Shown here piece by piece: positions 25,677-34,061 of a stretch of DNA of 64,000 nucleotides. Numbering within the stretch: position 1 is the stretch's first letter; each line of letters begins with the position of its first letter. A model generated the notes under the pieces. That model did no database searches, was not told the DNA's origin, and was given only the letters and a program-made list of their open reading frames with translations. Source of the DNA: Sulfobacillus benefaciens (GTDB lineage Bacteria; Bacillota; Sulfobacillia; Sulfobacillales; Sulfobacillaceae); contig PXYT01000011.1 of NCBI GenBank assembly GCA_003023725.1, positions 27,041-91,040 of the forward strand, given 5' to 3'. The translations under genes and the position numbers were made by a program.

Positions 25677-27006
25677 CCAGACTACAACAACATATTTTGA
25701 CCATTTAATGAAACGACTGAGCAGCCGCACGGCGCTGATTGGAGTAGTGGGTCTGGGTTATGTGGGATTGCCTTTGGCGGTGGAACATGCATCGGCAGGG
25801 TTTGACGTGATAGGGCTTGATGACAATCTAAGCAAGGTTGACAAGGTGAACCGTGGAGAAAATTATATCCCTGACGTCGACAGCAATCTCCTCAAGGAAC
25901 TAACCCAAGAGGGCCGCTTGCGCGGCGTGCGTGATTATCAAGCCTTGACGGAGGCGGACGTGATTATCATTTGTGTGCCCACGCCATTAACCACCAACAA
26001 AGAGCCGGATCTATCCTACATTTTGGCGGTGGCGGACAAAGTCAGAAAAATTATGCGTCCCGGACAGCTTATTGCATTGGAAAGCACGACTTATCCCGGT
26101 ACAACCGAGGAAGTGTTACAGCCTATTTTGGAAACCAGCGGTTTGAAAATTGGGGTGGAGTTCTTTCTGGCCTTTTCTCCCGAACGGGTGAATCCCGGAG
26201 ATCCCGTGTATAAGACTCATAATACTCCTAAGTTGGTCGGGGGGGTGACAGCACAATGCCGACAGGCGGCTGAGGTTCTTTATCAACAGTCTATTACCCG
26301 GGTGATTCCGGTAAGTTCTCCACGTGTTGCCGAATTATCCAAAGTGTTTGAGAATACATATCGAGCCGTCAATATTGCACTGGTCAATGAACTTGCCCTA
26401 TTGTGTGACCGAATGCAGCTTGATGTGTGGGAAGTTTTGGAAGCGGCGGGAACCAAGCCCTTCGGCATTCAAATTTTCCAGCCGGGGCCCGGAGTGGGGG
26501 GACACTGCATACCGCTGGATCCTTTCTATCTGAGTTGGAAAGCTCGCGAATATGATTTCCCCACCCGGTTTATCGAACTGGCCGGGGAGATTAATTTGCG
26601 AATGCCTTATTTCGTAGTGGATAAGGTGAGCCGTGCTATGAACAGGCGGCGGAAAGCCGTTAACGGTTCCCGGGTTTTGTTATTGGGTGTCGCGTATAAA
26701 AAGGACATCGATGACGAACGGGAGTCTCCTGCCTTGAAAGTTTTTGAACTGCTGGAACAACAAGGCGCACACGTTCAGTTCCATGATCCTTATGTTCCGG
26801 TTGTTAAGCCCCACACGTTTTTCTCCAGACAAATCCGCTCCGTGGCATTAACTGAAGAACTTGTGGAATCTCAAGACTGTGTAGTGATAACTACTGACCA
26901 TTCCTGCATTGATTACGAATGGGTAGTTAATCACAGCGCCTTGGTTGTGGATTCGCGCAATGCGACAAAAGAGCTGGCCCAAAGGGAAAACGTGGTCCGC
27001 TTGTAA
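25666..27006 (+). CDS. wbpA: UDP-N-acetylglucosamine 6-dehydrogenase (WbpA type)
   Basis: A nucleotide-sugar dehydrogenase of about 446 residues that oxidises the C6 hydroxyl to a carboxylate with two NAD. It has the N-terminal GVVGLGYVGLPLAVE dinucleotide fold, CVPTPLTTNKEPDLSYI, STTYPGTTEEV, the central SPERVNPGD, and the catalytic Cys in GPGVGGHCIPLDP. The VPTPL and SPERVNPG forms are those of the UDP-N-acetyl-hexosamine dehydrogenases rather than UDP-glucose dehydrogenases. The start is GTG at 25666 behind CAGGAGGAAAGGCAC, overlapping the end of the dehydratase gene by 11 bases. In the WbpA-B-D-E-I set it makes UDP-GlcNAcA, the first intermediate. Confidence 0.85.
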   Translation: MLTNQTTTTYFDHLMKRLSSRTALIGVVGLGYVGLPLAVEHASAGFDVIGLDDNLSKVDKVNRGENYIPDVDSNLLKELTQEGRLRGVRDYQALTEADVIIICVPTPLTTNKEPDLSYILAVADKVRKIMRPGQLIALESTTYPGTTEEVLQPILETSGLKIGVEFFLAFSPERVNPGDPVYKTHNTPKLVGGVTAQCRQAAEVLYQQSITRVIPVSSPRVAELSKVFENTYRAVNIALVNELALLCDRMQLDVWEVLEAAGTKPFGIQIFQPGPGVGGHCIPLDPFYLSWKAREYDFPTRFIELAGEINLRMPYFVVDKVSRAMNRRRKAVNGSRVLLLGVAYKKDIDDERESPALKVFELLEQQGAHVQFHDPYVPVVKPHTFFSRQIRSVALTEELVESQDCVVITTDHSCIDYEWVVNHSALVVDSRNATKELAQRENVVRL

Positions 27007-27081
27007 GCTCTTGCGGGCATTGGTTGCCGTGAACGTTGCGGAACCCCTGAATTTTTACCTAAGGAAGGATGACAATCATCT

Positions 27082-28116
27082 ATGGCAATACGGGCCGCTC
27101 TGATAGGGTGTGGCAAAATTGGTCAACGCCATCTTCAAGCTTTGGTGCACCAGAATGCGATTGATTTGGTAGCGACGGTGGACACCAGCCAAGAACGAGC
27201 CGAAGCCGCAGCGGTGGCGTTTGATGCCGACGCCTTTACCGAAATGGATGTCATGCTGGATAAGGCGAATATTGATGCGGCCATTATCGCAACTCCGTCT
27301 GGTCTGCACCGGGATCTGGCATTTCAGGTGATAGGACGAGGAAAGCACGTGATTGTGGAAAAACCGCTTGCTCTCACGTACCGCGATGCCAAGGCCATTG
27401 TCGATCTGGCAAAAGAACGCAACGTGTTCGCGGTGGTTACCCAATTTAACCGGATGCTGCCTACTGTTGAGCAACTGCTTCAAGCGCACCAAGATGGGCG
27501 TCTGGGACGCATTGTCAATGGGGGCGTGGCTGTGAGGTGGTCGCGCCCGCAGTCCTATTATGATGAGGCACCGTGGCGGGGAACGTTCGCCATGGATGGC
27601 GGTGTGTTGTTTAACCAAGCCATTCATGCCATTGATGTATTGTTACAGCTAATGGGGCCTGTAGCCGAAGTCTTTGCTTACACTGCCACTCTCACTCATC
27701 AAATTGAGGCGGAAGACAGCGTCGCCGGAACCTTACGGTTTCAATCCGGTGCGCTGGCCACCGTGGCCGCTACGACCTGTGTTCCCAAAACCAATCTGGA
27801 AGAACGGCTTACGGTGGTGGGGGAAAATGGTGTGGTAGTGATAGGACCCACAGTGAATCAGGTCGATACCTGGCGTGTGGGAGACGACGACGAGGACGAG
27901 GTGCGGCAGGCACTGCTGGATTTGCCTTCCCGTCCTAGTTGGCAAAGCCATCAAGATGCTCTGAAAGACTTCGCGGATGCCATTGAAGAGGGGAGAAGGC
28001 CCCGTCTGGATGCCGCGAGCGCACTGGCCGGGATTGCGGTCATAGAGGGTCTTATGCAGTCGGGGCGGGAAGGCCGGGTTGTCACGATGTCGGAAATCAC
28101 AGGGGAAAGCGTATGA
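27082..28116 (+). CDS. wbpB: UDP-GlcNAcA 3-dehydrogenase (WbpB/WlbA type)
   Basis: A 344-residue Gfo/Idh/MocA oxidoreductase. The N-terminal motif is AALIGCGKIGQRH. The EKPLALT motif near residue 92 carries the catalytic Lys. The segment RWSRPQSYYDEAPWRGTF followed by DGGVLFNQAIHAIDVL (His near 183) is characteristic of the WlbA/WbpB branch, which oxidises C3 of UDP-GlcNAcA. It is followed with a four-base overlap by the acetyltransferase and then the aminotransferase of the same pathway. The call rests on this motif and on the gene order. Confidence 0.8.
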   Translation: MAIRAALIGCGKIGQRHLQALVHQNAIDLVATVDTSQERAEAAAVAFDADAFTEMDVMLDKANIDAAIIATPSGLHRDLAFQVIGRGKHVIVEKPLALTYRDAKAIVDLAKERNVFAVVTQFNRMLPTVEQLLQAHQDGRLGRIVNGGVAVRWSRPQSYYDEAPWRGTFAMDGGVLFNQAIHAIDVLLQLMGPVAEVFAYTATLTHQIEAEDSVAGTLRFQSGALATVAATTCVPKTNLEERLTVVGENGVVVIGPTVNQVDTWRVGDDDEDEVRQALLDLPSRPSWQSHQDALKDFADAIEEGRRPRLDAASALAGIAVIEGLMQSGREGRVVTMSEITGESV

Positions 28117-28838
28117 GCCCGAACGAGCAGGGAATGCACTGCGTTATTGCCGAAGATGCGGAAATTGGCCGCAACGTGGTGATCGGTCATCATGTCGTCA
28201 TTCACTCCCAGGTCATCATTGAAGATGACGTGGTAATCGGAGACGGAGTGGTGTTGGGAAAAAATCCGTCCAAAAGCAAGACAAGCCGGTTGGTAACCAG
28301 CGACCTGGCACCTCTGCGAATTGGCCATGGCACAGTAGTAGGCGCCTGCGCAATATTGTACCGCGGGTCCAGCATTGGGCCGGAATGCTTTATTGCCGAT
28401 CAAGCCGTGGTCAGAGAACGCTGTCGGCTTGGGGTCAGAGTGGTAATTGGTCAGCGCTCTACAGTCGAAAACGACTGTCAAATCGGGGACTATACCAAAT
28501 TGCAGACGGCTGTCTATTTAACCGCAACATCCACGGTAGAGGAGAATGTCTTCATTGCACCTATGGTCACCACCACCAATGACCCGTACGTGGCCCGGGC
28601 AAAATCGAGTCATGAGACCATGCAGGGACCCGTTATTCATAAGGCAGCCCGTATTGGTGGCGGAGCCGTGTTGCTGCCGGGCGTTCACATCGGGCAAGAG
28701 GCATTGGTTGCTGCCGGGGCCGTCGTCACCCGCGATGTCCCTCCTTATCGATTGGTGATGGGGGTTCCTGCACGGGTGGTGCGCCAGGTTCCGGAAGATC
28801 AGTGGTTATTTTTACCCGATGGAGTGAGAAGGGAATGA
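28113..28838 (+). CDS. wbpD: Left-handed beta-helix N-acetyltransferase (WbpD/WlbB type)
   Basis: A 241-residue hexapeptide-repeat acyltransferase. Repeated I/V-G-x4 units run from residue 10 to about 215 (for example AEIGRNVVIGHHVVI and ARIGGGAVLLPGVHIG), ending with GAVVTRDVPPYRLVMGVPARVV, typical of nucleotide-sugar N-acetyltransferases. It should transfer acetyl from acetyl-CoA to the 3-amino group of UDP-GlcNAc3NA. Its ATG overlaps the previous stop (ATGA), and the next gene overlaps its own stop in the same way, so translation of wbpB-D-E is probably coupled. Confidence 0.8.
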   Translation: MSPNEQGMHCVIAEDAEIGRNVVIGHHVVIHSQVIIEDDVVIGDGVVLGKNPSKSKTSRLVTSDLAPLRIGHGTVVGACAILYRGSSIGPECFIADQAVVRERCRLGVRVVIGQRSTVENDCQIGDYTKLQTAVYLTATSTVEENVFIAPMVTTTNDPYVARAKSSHETMQGPVIHKAARIGGGAVLLPGVHIGQEALVAAGAVVTRDVPPYRLVMGVPARVVRQVPEDQWLFLPDGVRRE

Positions 28839-29959
28839 ATGCACGCATGGAGGTTCCAAGTTTCACATTACGACGCCAAATTGCCGATATCGGTAAGGAA
28901 TTGTCTCAAACCATGGAAACTGTTTTGGAAACGGGTCAGTTTGTTCTCGGGCCGGCCGTAAGACAGTTTGAAGAGCAAATTGCCCAGTATACGCATTCAC
29001 GCTATGCTGTGGGGGTGGGAAACGGGTCGGACGCATTGTATTTGGCACTGCGGGCTTTAAATATCGGTCCGGGAGACGAGGTGCTAACCACTCCTTTTAC
29101 ATTTTTTGCTACTGTCGGAAGTATTTTGCGTACAGGGGCCAAACCGGTCTTTACCGACATTCAAGTGGATACTTTTAATATGGACCCGGAGCAAATACGG
29201 ACCCGGATAACCCCCCGGACCCGGGCCGTGCTTCCGGTCCATCTATTTGGCCTAATGGCCGACATTGAAACCATTAGGCGCAATGCGAAACTGTTCATTA
29301 TCGAAGATGCGGCCCAAGCAATTGGGGCGGACCTCAGGGGCACGATGGCCGGGAGCGCCGGGGATCTTGCCGCATTCAGTTTCTTTCCGACAAAAAATTT
29401 GGGAGCCTTAGGCGATGGGGGCATGGTGACAGCTCAGGCGGAAGAACTGGCGGAGAGTTTGAGGGCACTTAGGGCTCACGGATCGCGAAAGAAATACTAC
29501 CACGAAGTGTTAGGAATCAATTCGCGTCTGGATGCCTTGCAAGCGGCTGTGCTATCCATAAAGTTGGCCTATCTGCCGGTATGGACCGCCAAGCGGCAGC
29601 GCCTTGCAAAACGGTATGACGATGGTCTAAGTGCCCTGGGATTGGATGATGTTAGGACTCCCGTTGTTCCTCCGGGATTTACACATGTGTTTCATCAATA
29701 CACAATTCGCTCGGGGCGCCGGGATCAGTTGCAATCTTATTTGAAAAATCGGGGAGTGGGTTCCACCGTTTATTATCCCCTGTCTGTGCATCTACAGCCG
29801 GTTCTGCAGGACTTGGGATACCGAAAGGGGGCTTTTCCTGTCAGTGAACGCGCGCAGGAGGAAGTCTTGTCCCTGCCTATGTTTCCGGAATTGTCCGATC
29901 AGGAAGTCGACTATGTCATTGGTGCCATCGGAGAATTTTATGGCCGGCGGGCAGGTTAA
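28835..29959 (+). CDS. wbpE: DegT/DnrJ/EryC1 sugar aminotransferase (WbpE/WlbC type)
   Basis: A 374-residue PLP enzyme. Features are GNGSDALYLALRAL near residue 68, TTPFTFFATVGSI, VLPVHLFGLMADI, EDAAQAIGA and the PLP Lys in SFFPTKNLGALGDGG (near 188). The FGLMADI and SFFPTKNLG forms fit the WbpE/WlbC group, which aminates the 3-keto group of the UDP-sugar acid. The start at 28835 overlaps the acetyltransferase stop. A UDP-sugar 2-epimerase gene follows after two bases. Confidence 0.85.
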   Translation: MNARMEVPSFTLRRQIADIGKELSQTMETVLETGQFVLGPAVRQFEEQIAQYTHSRYAVGVGNGSDALYLALRALNIGPGDEVLTTPFTFFATVGSILRTGAKPVFTDIQVDTFNMDPEQIRTRITPRTRAVLPVHLFGLMADIETIRRNAKLFIIEDAAQAIGADLRGTMAGSAGDLAAFSFFPTKNLGALGDGGMVTAQAEELAESLRALRAHGSRKKYYHEVLGINSRLDALQAAVLSIKLAYLPVWTAKRQRLAKRYDDGLSALGLDDVRTPVVPPGFTHVFHQYTIRSGRRDQLQSYLKNRGVGSTVYYPLSVHLQPVLQDLGYRKGAFPVSERAQEEVLSLPMFPELSDQEVDYVIGAIGEFYGRRAG

Positions 29960-29961
29960 GC

Positions 29962-31011
29962 ATGAAGATCATCACGGTGATCGGAGCCCGTCCTCAATAT
30001 ATTAAAGCGGCTGTCCTGTCTCCTGCGCTTCGCGCCTTCGCCCAAGAAGTTTTAATTGACACAGGACAACATTATGACGAATCCTTGTCCCGAGTTTTCT
30101 ACGAGGACTTACAGCTTCCCCCGCCCGACTATCATTTGCACGTGGGCTCGGCGAGTCACGGCATCCAAACCGCAAACATGCTGGCAGCCCTCGATCCCAT
30201 CCTGCAAGAGGAACGCCCAGACTGGGTGATCGTTTACGGGGACACCAATTCGACTTTAGCCGGAGCGCTCGCCGCCAGCAAATTGACCATTCCGGTAGCC
30301 CACATTGAGGCCGGACTGAGAAGCTTTAACCGCCAAATGCCGGAGGAAATTAACCGGATTGTCGCCGACCATTTGGCTTCGAGACTCTACTGTCCCACCG
30401 AGCAGGCTGTGGCCAACCTGGCCCGGGAAGGTATTACCCGGGGTGTTCGCCTCTCGGGAGATTTGATGGATGTTTTGATCGACAAGACGCCGGATGATCC
30501 CGGGGTGTTGTCCCGGCTGGGACTGTCCCCCGGGCAATATGCCCTGGCGACTGTGCACCGCGCCCAGACAACGGACGACAAAGAGTCACTGGAAGGCGTG
30601 CTGCAAGCCTTAAGCGATTTGCCCTGGCGAGTAGTGCTTCCCCTCCACCCGAGAACCCGGGACCGTATTGCGCAATTTGGGCTGGAGTCGTGGTTGTTGC
30701 ATGAACGTATCCACATACTGGATCCGGTAGGGTATCGGGAGATGATCACATTGGAACGGCATGCTCAGGCGGTTTTGACGGATTCGGGCGGGGTGCAGCG
30801 GGAAGCATGCCGTTTGGGTGTCCCGACCTACATTCTGCGCAACGAAACCGAATGGACGGAACTTGTGGAAAAGGGGCAGGCCATCCTCTCGGGTGTACGG
30901 TATGATGAAATTATGGCGGCAATTCGTCGGGCAAGTTTTGTCCGGCCTATGCGTCGAGAAGTGTTTGATCCCGTGGATTGTATCGTTAAGGATTTGCAAA
31001 GGAGAAGTTAG
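29962..31011 (+). CDS. wbpI: UDP-sugar 2-epimerase, non-hydrolysing (WbpI/WecB type)
   Basis: A 349-residue GT-B-like epimerase. It has the N-terminal VIGARPQYIKAA, TGQHYDESLS, VYGDTNSTLAGALAA, HIEAGLRSFNRQMPEEINR and LTDSGGVQREACRLGVP motifs in order. WecB enzymes have RPE(A/I) in the first motif; here it is RPQ, as in the WbpI group that epimerises UDP-GlcNAc3NAcA to the manno form. The gene starts two bases after the aminotransferase stop and completes the pathway to UDP-ManNAc3NAcA. Confidence 0.85.
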   Translation: MKIITVIGARPQYIKAAVLSPALRAFAQEVLIDTGQHYDESLSRVFYEDLQLPPPDYHLHVGSASHGIQTANMLAALDPILQEERPDWVIVYGDTNSTLAGALAASKLTIPVAHIEAGLRSFNRQMPEEINRIVADHLASRLYCPTEQAVANLAREGITRGVRLSGDLMDVLIDKTPDDPGVLSRLGLSPGQYALATVHRAQTTDDKESLEGVLQALSDLPWRVVLPLHPRTRDRIAQFGLESWLLHERIHILDPVGYREMITLERHAQAVLTDSGGVQREACRLGVPTYILRNETEWTELVEKGQAILSGVRYDEIMAAIRRASFVRPMRREVFDPVDCIVKDLQRRS

Positions 31012-31012
31012 C

Positions 31013-32170
31013 ATGCGCCAGGAATTTTTGCCCTATAATTTGCCTGATTTGGGAGCGGAAGAAGAAGAAGCGGTCATTCAAGTCTTGAGGAGCGGTTGGA
31101 TCAGCCGAGGCCCGTTAACGCAGCAATTTGAAATGGCTTTGTCCCGGGAACTTGAGGGCAAAGCGGTTCTCGCTTTGTCTTCTTGTACCGCTGGCATGCA
31201 TTTGGCCTTATTGGCCCAAGGTATTGGGCCAGGGGATGAGGTGATTACCACGCCGCTGACATTTGCCGCGTCGGTCAACGTCATTATCCACGTCGGGGCC
31301 ACTCCGGTGCTGGTGGATGTGGAAGAGGATACCGGGAACATCGACTTTGCGCAGGTTGAACAAGCTATTACGGAGAAAACGAAGGCGATTCTTCCCGTTC
31401 ATTATGCCGGCCACGCCGTCGACATGGAACATCTCAACCGTCTTCGCGACCGCTATCACCTCATAATTGTGGAGGATGCCGCCCACGCCATCGCCTCCGT
31501 GTACCGGGGCCGAAGGATTGGCACCTTTGGTAACGTGACATCGTTTTCGTTTTATGCGACGAAGAATCTGACGACCGGTGAGGGTGGGGCCGTGGTTGTT
31601 CCGGACCCGGACTTGGCAGAAAAGATCCGTGTGCTGTCCCTTCACGGTATGTCCGCTCATGCCTGGAATCGTTACGGGGAAAAAGGATCTTGGGGCTATA
31701 CGATCGAGGCGCCGGGATTTAAATATAATATGACTGATTTGCAAGCCGCTTTGGGTTTGGTACAACTCCGAAAACTGGAACGCATGCAGGAACGGCGCCG
31801 TCAAATTGCCCGACAATTTGCGCAGGCATTTGGGGACTTGCCCGTAATCTTGCCGGTGGAACGGGAATATGCTCAACATGCTTGGCATCTCTACCCGCTA
31901 AGGCTTCAGACCGAATACTTAACCATAAGCCGCGAGGAATTTATAGACCAGTTAACACTGCGGAATATCGGGGCTTCGGTTCACTTCATACCCATTTCAC
32001 ATCACCCCTATTTTCAACAGCGTTACGGCTGGAAACGGGGACAGTTTCCCAAGACGGAACGGTTTTTTGGTCAAGAAGTGTCATTGCCGCTTTATCCGTC
32101 TATGACAGACCAGGATGTTCACGACGTGGTGGCAAACGTTCGTGAGATCGTTTTGTCACATCTTGCATGA
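31013..32170 (+). CDS. Second DegT/DnrJ/EryC1 sugar aminotransferase
   Basis: A 385-residue PLP enzyme of the same fold as the gene at 28835 but clearly divergent. It begins with FLPYNLPDLGAEEEEAVIQVL and SGWISRGPLTQQFE, has SCTAGMHLALLAQGIGPGDEVITTPLTF, EDAAHAIAS and the PLP Lys in SFYATKNLTTGEGG (near 184). The SGWIxxGP opening and TKNLTTGEGG form are typical of 4-aminotransferases acting on 4-keto-6-deoxy sugars (PglE/ArnB/PseC-like). It could therefore use the product of the dehydratase at 23757. The start at 31013 follows AAGGAGAAG. Confidence 0.85.
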   Translation: MRQEFLPYNLPDLGAEEEEAVIQVLRSGWISRGPLTQQFEMALSRELEGKAVLALSSCTAGMHLALLAQGIGPGDEVITTPLTFAASVNVIIHVGATPVLVDVEEDTGNIDFAQVEQAITEKTKAILPVHYAGHAVDMEHLNRLRDRYHLIIVEDAAHAIASVYRGRRIGTFGNVTSFSFYATKNLTTGEGGAVVVPDPDLAEKIRVLSLHGMSAHAWNRYGEKGSWGYTIEAPGFKYNMTDLQAALGLVQLRKLERMQERRRQIARQFAQAFGDLPVILPVEREYAQHAWHLYPLRLQTEYLTISREEFIDQLTLRNIGASVHFIPISHHPYFQQRYGWKRGQFPKTERFFGQEVSLPLYPSMTDQDVHDVVANVREIVLSHLA

Positions 32171-32182
32171 CGTGTTGATGAC

Positions 32183-32776
32183 ATGTTGATATTAAAGCGC
32201 TTGTTTGATGTGACGGCTTCTTTGCTGCTAATGGCACTCTTCAGCTGGCTGTTTATCCTCATTGCCCTGATGATTCGCTTGGATTCCAAGGGCCCCGTGT
32301 TTTTTGTGCAAATCCGTGTCGGCCGGCATGGCAAGTCTTTTCCCATGCTGAAATTCAGGACCATGTACGACGGAACAGAACGAAAGTGGCAGGCTCCCTC
32401 AAAGGAGGGCGCTCTGAGCTACAAGTTTCAAGATCAGGGAGATGACCGCATTACGCCCTTAGGACGCATTTTACGCCGCTCGTCACTGGATGAGTTGCCC
32501 CAGCTTTGGAACGTTTTGCGGGGACAAATGTCTCTGGTCGGACCCCGTCCCGAAATTCCGGAAATGGTCGCTTTGTATCCCGACTATGCTCATGCTCGCC
32601 ACCGGATGCGTCCAGGCATAACCGGGTTGGCACAAGTCATGGGACGGGGAGACTTGACTTTGGCCGAGACTTTGCGCTGGGATATGGAATATTGCAAGAA
32701 CTGGACGATTGGCCTTGATTTCAAAATTATCTGGAAAACCCTGAGTGCTGTCCTTCGCCGCCGTGGCGCCTACTGA
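32183..32776 (+). CDS. Small monotopic phosphoglycosyltransferase (PglC type)
   Basis: A 197-residue polyprenol-phosphate sugar-phosphate transferase. A single N-terminal re-entrant hydrophobic helix (about 12-32) precedes the catalytic core: FFVQIRVGRHGKSF, LKFRTMYDGTE, RITPLGRILRRSSLDELPQLWNVL with the Asp-Glu dyad, MSLVGPRPEIPE and RPGITGLAQVMGR. The small size matches PglC, which loads a phospho-sugar onto undecaprenyl phosphate to start a glycan. It is the last gene of the operon. A larger polytopic enzyme of the same family is at 56362, so the window has two priming enzymes. Confidence 0.9.
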   Translation: MLILKRLFDVTASLLLMALFSWLFILIALMIRLDSKGPVFFVQIRVGRHGKSFPMLKFRTMYDGTERKWQAPSKEGALSYKFQDQGDDRITPLGRILRRSSLDELPQLWNVLRGQMSLVGPRPEIPEMVALYPDYAHARHRMRPGITGLAQVMGRGDLTLAETLRWDMEYCKNWTIGLDFKIIWKTLSAVLRRRGAY

Positions 32777-32892
32777 CCTAAGAAGATTCTGCGTAAAGGT
32801 GAGAAGATTGCCAAGCAGGAATTTTGCGTTTTTTTATCGAATAGCGTAATAAAATACTCGACAGAAGATCGAACTGTCGACTTAAAGAAAGG

Positions 32893-34032
32893 ATGAATGG
32901 TGTGGGACGTCCACGGACCACCTCAACCCCTTCTTGGTCGGTAATGACCCTTTCCCAGGTTACGGGATTGCCGGTTTCGGTAATTTGGTCGGATTTGAAG
33001 AACGGCATGTTGTCTGGGGTAAGTGTTCAAGGCAAAACCATCATACGCCTGGAAGATCTCTCGTCGGCAAAGCGGGATCAGTACCGTAATGTCGCGGGCA
33101 ACTTAGGGTACCTATCCCGTGAGCGTGAACCGGGGGAGAATTCGAGAGTCGATCCGGGAATTCGCCCGCCTTTTTCAACCTCGTGGAGAAGCCAGCATGC
33201 TCATGTCTACCGCGGCGAAACTGTCAAGATCTTAGCCAGTGACTTGACCCGTCCGGATCGGCTGCTTTCCCGCATCACCGCCCCCTCTTTGTCTCCGGGA
33301 ATTATTGCTCTGAGCGGGTTTTCCGGCCCCAAAGGAGCCTGGCCGGTTTTTGTGATTGGGCCTCAGGCGGAACTGGGTCAAGATCTCATCTCCATTCGCC
33401 TACTGCCCCAAATTGTGTTTGCCTACCCCGTCGCCTTGCAGTCGGCCAGGCGTATTCTTCTGGAAATACAGGAAAGCCCGAGCTACTTGAGTAATATCGT
33501 GGCGCAGTTAATATTGGATTATGGGACGGCAGTTATTGCGGAACTCGCTAAGGAGGCCTGGTTTCTCTACCGCAACCGCTCAGGAAAAGTCAAGACGTCA
33601 CTTGTTTTCTGCCAAGATGGGAGGCCTCGTACGGTTGGGGGGGTGTTCTTTAGCTTGATTAAGGCCAAAGGTTACTGGAATCCGCAGACGGGCAGTGGGT
33701 CGTCGGAGGCAGTCATGAAAGGTGATGTCCGCCCAATATCCTCACAAATGCCTGAGTGGGTGGAGAATAACCGTGAGCACGATGATTATCCGGGTCACGG
33801 CGTCAAGATGGAGGTGCCCCTCGACCAGATTTTCGTTCCCGCGGTCTTTGAGATGCATCCGCCCCGTCCGGAAAAGATCCGTAAAGCCTTGGAAAAGCAT
33901 TCGCAATGGCCGCTTTTGGTTAAACAGACAGACTGTGATGACAAAAGACCCTATCTTCTTTTGGACGGATATACTCGGTACCTGGCGGCGAAGCAGAATA
34001 ACCAGGAAAGTGTCTGGATTCACATCATTTAG
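32893..34032 (+). CDS. Putative PHAX-type RNA-binding plus ParB-like domain protein
   Basis: A 379-residue protein of unusual make-up. Residues 18-70 may be a small helix-turn-helix or excisionase-like module (LSQVTGLPVSVIWSDLKNG). Residues 192-262 contain a helical segment ending in GRPRTVGGVFFSLIKA, close to the RRTPGGVFF(Y/F)L signature of the PHAX RNA-binding domain. Residues 305-375 contain IFVPAVFEMHPPRPEKI and LLLDGYTRYLAAK, which resemble the ParB/sulfiredoxin-like fold (LLDGxxR). A regulatory RNA- or DNA-binding role is likely, but none is shown. GTG at 32902 is better spaced from AAAGGA and may be the true start. It lies after the sugar operon and before a chromate transporter gene. 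Confidence 0.55.
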   Translation: MNGVGRPRTTSTPSWSVMTLSQVTGLPVSVIWSDLKNGMLSGVSVQGKTIIRLEDLSSAKRDQYRNVAGNLGYLSREREPGENSRVDPGIRPPFSTSWRSQHAHVYRGETVKILASDLTRPDRLLSRITAPSLSPGIIALSGFSGPKGAWPVFVIGPQAELGQDLISIRLLPQIVFAYPVALQSARRILLEIQESPSYLSNIVAQLILDYGTAVIAELAKEAWFLYRNRSGKVKTSLVFCQDGRPRTVGGVFFSLIKAKGYWNPQTGSGSSEAVMKGDVRPISSQMPEWVENNREHDDYPGHGVKMEVPLDQIFVPAVFEMHPPRPEKIRKALEKHSQWPLLVKQTDCDDKRPYLLLDGYTRYLAAKQNNQESVWIHII

Positions 34033-34061
34033 CATTGCCACTTTGGTGAGGGGGACAGAGT

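Noticed and set aside
32780-32840. Terminator after the small phosphoglycosyltransferase gene
   Set aside because: A T-run exists (near 32829), but no stable stem precedes it.
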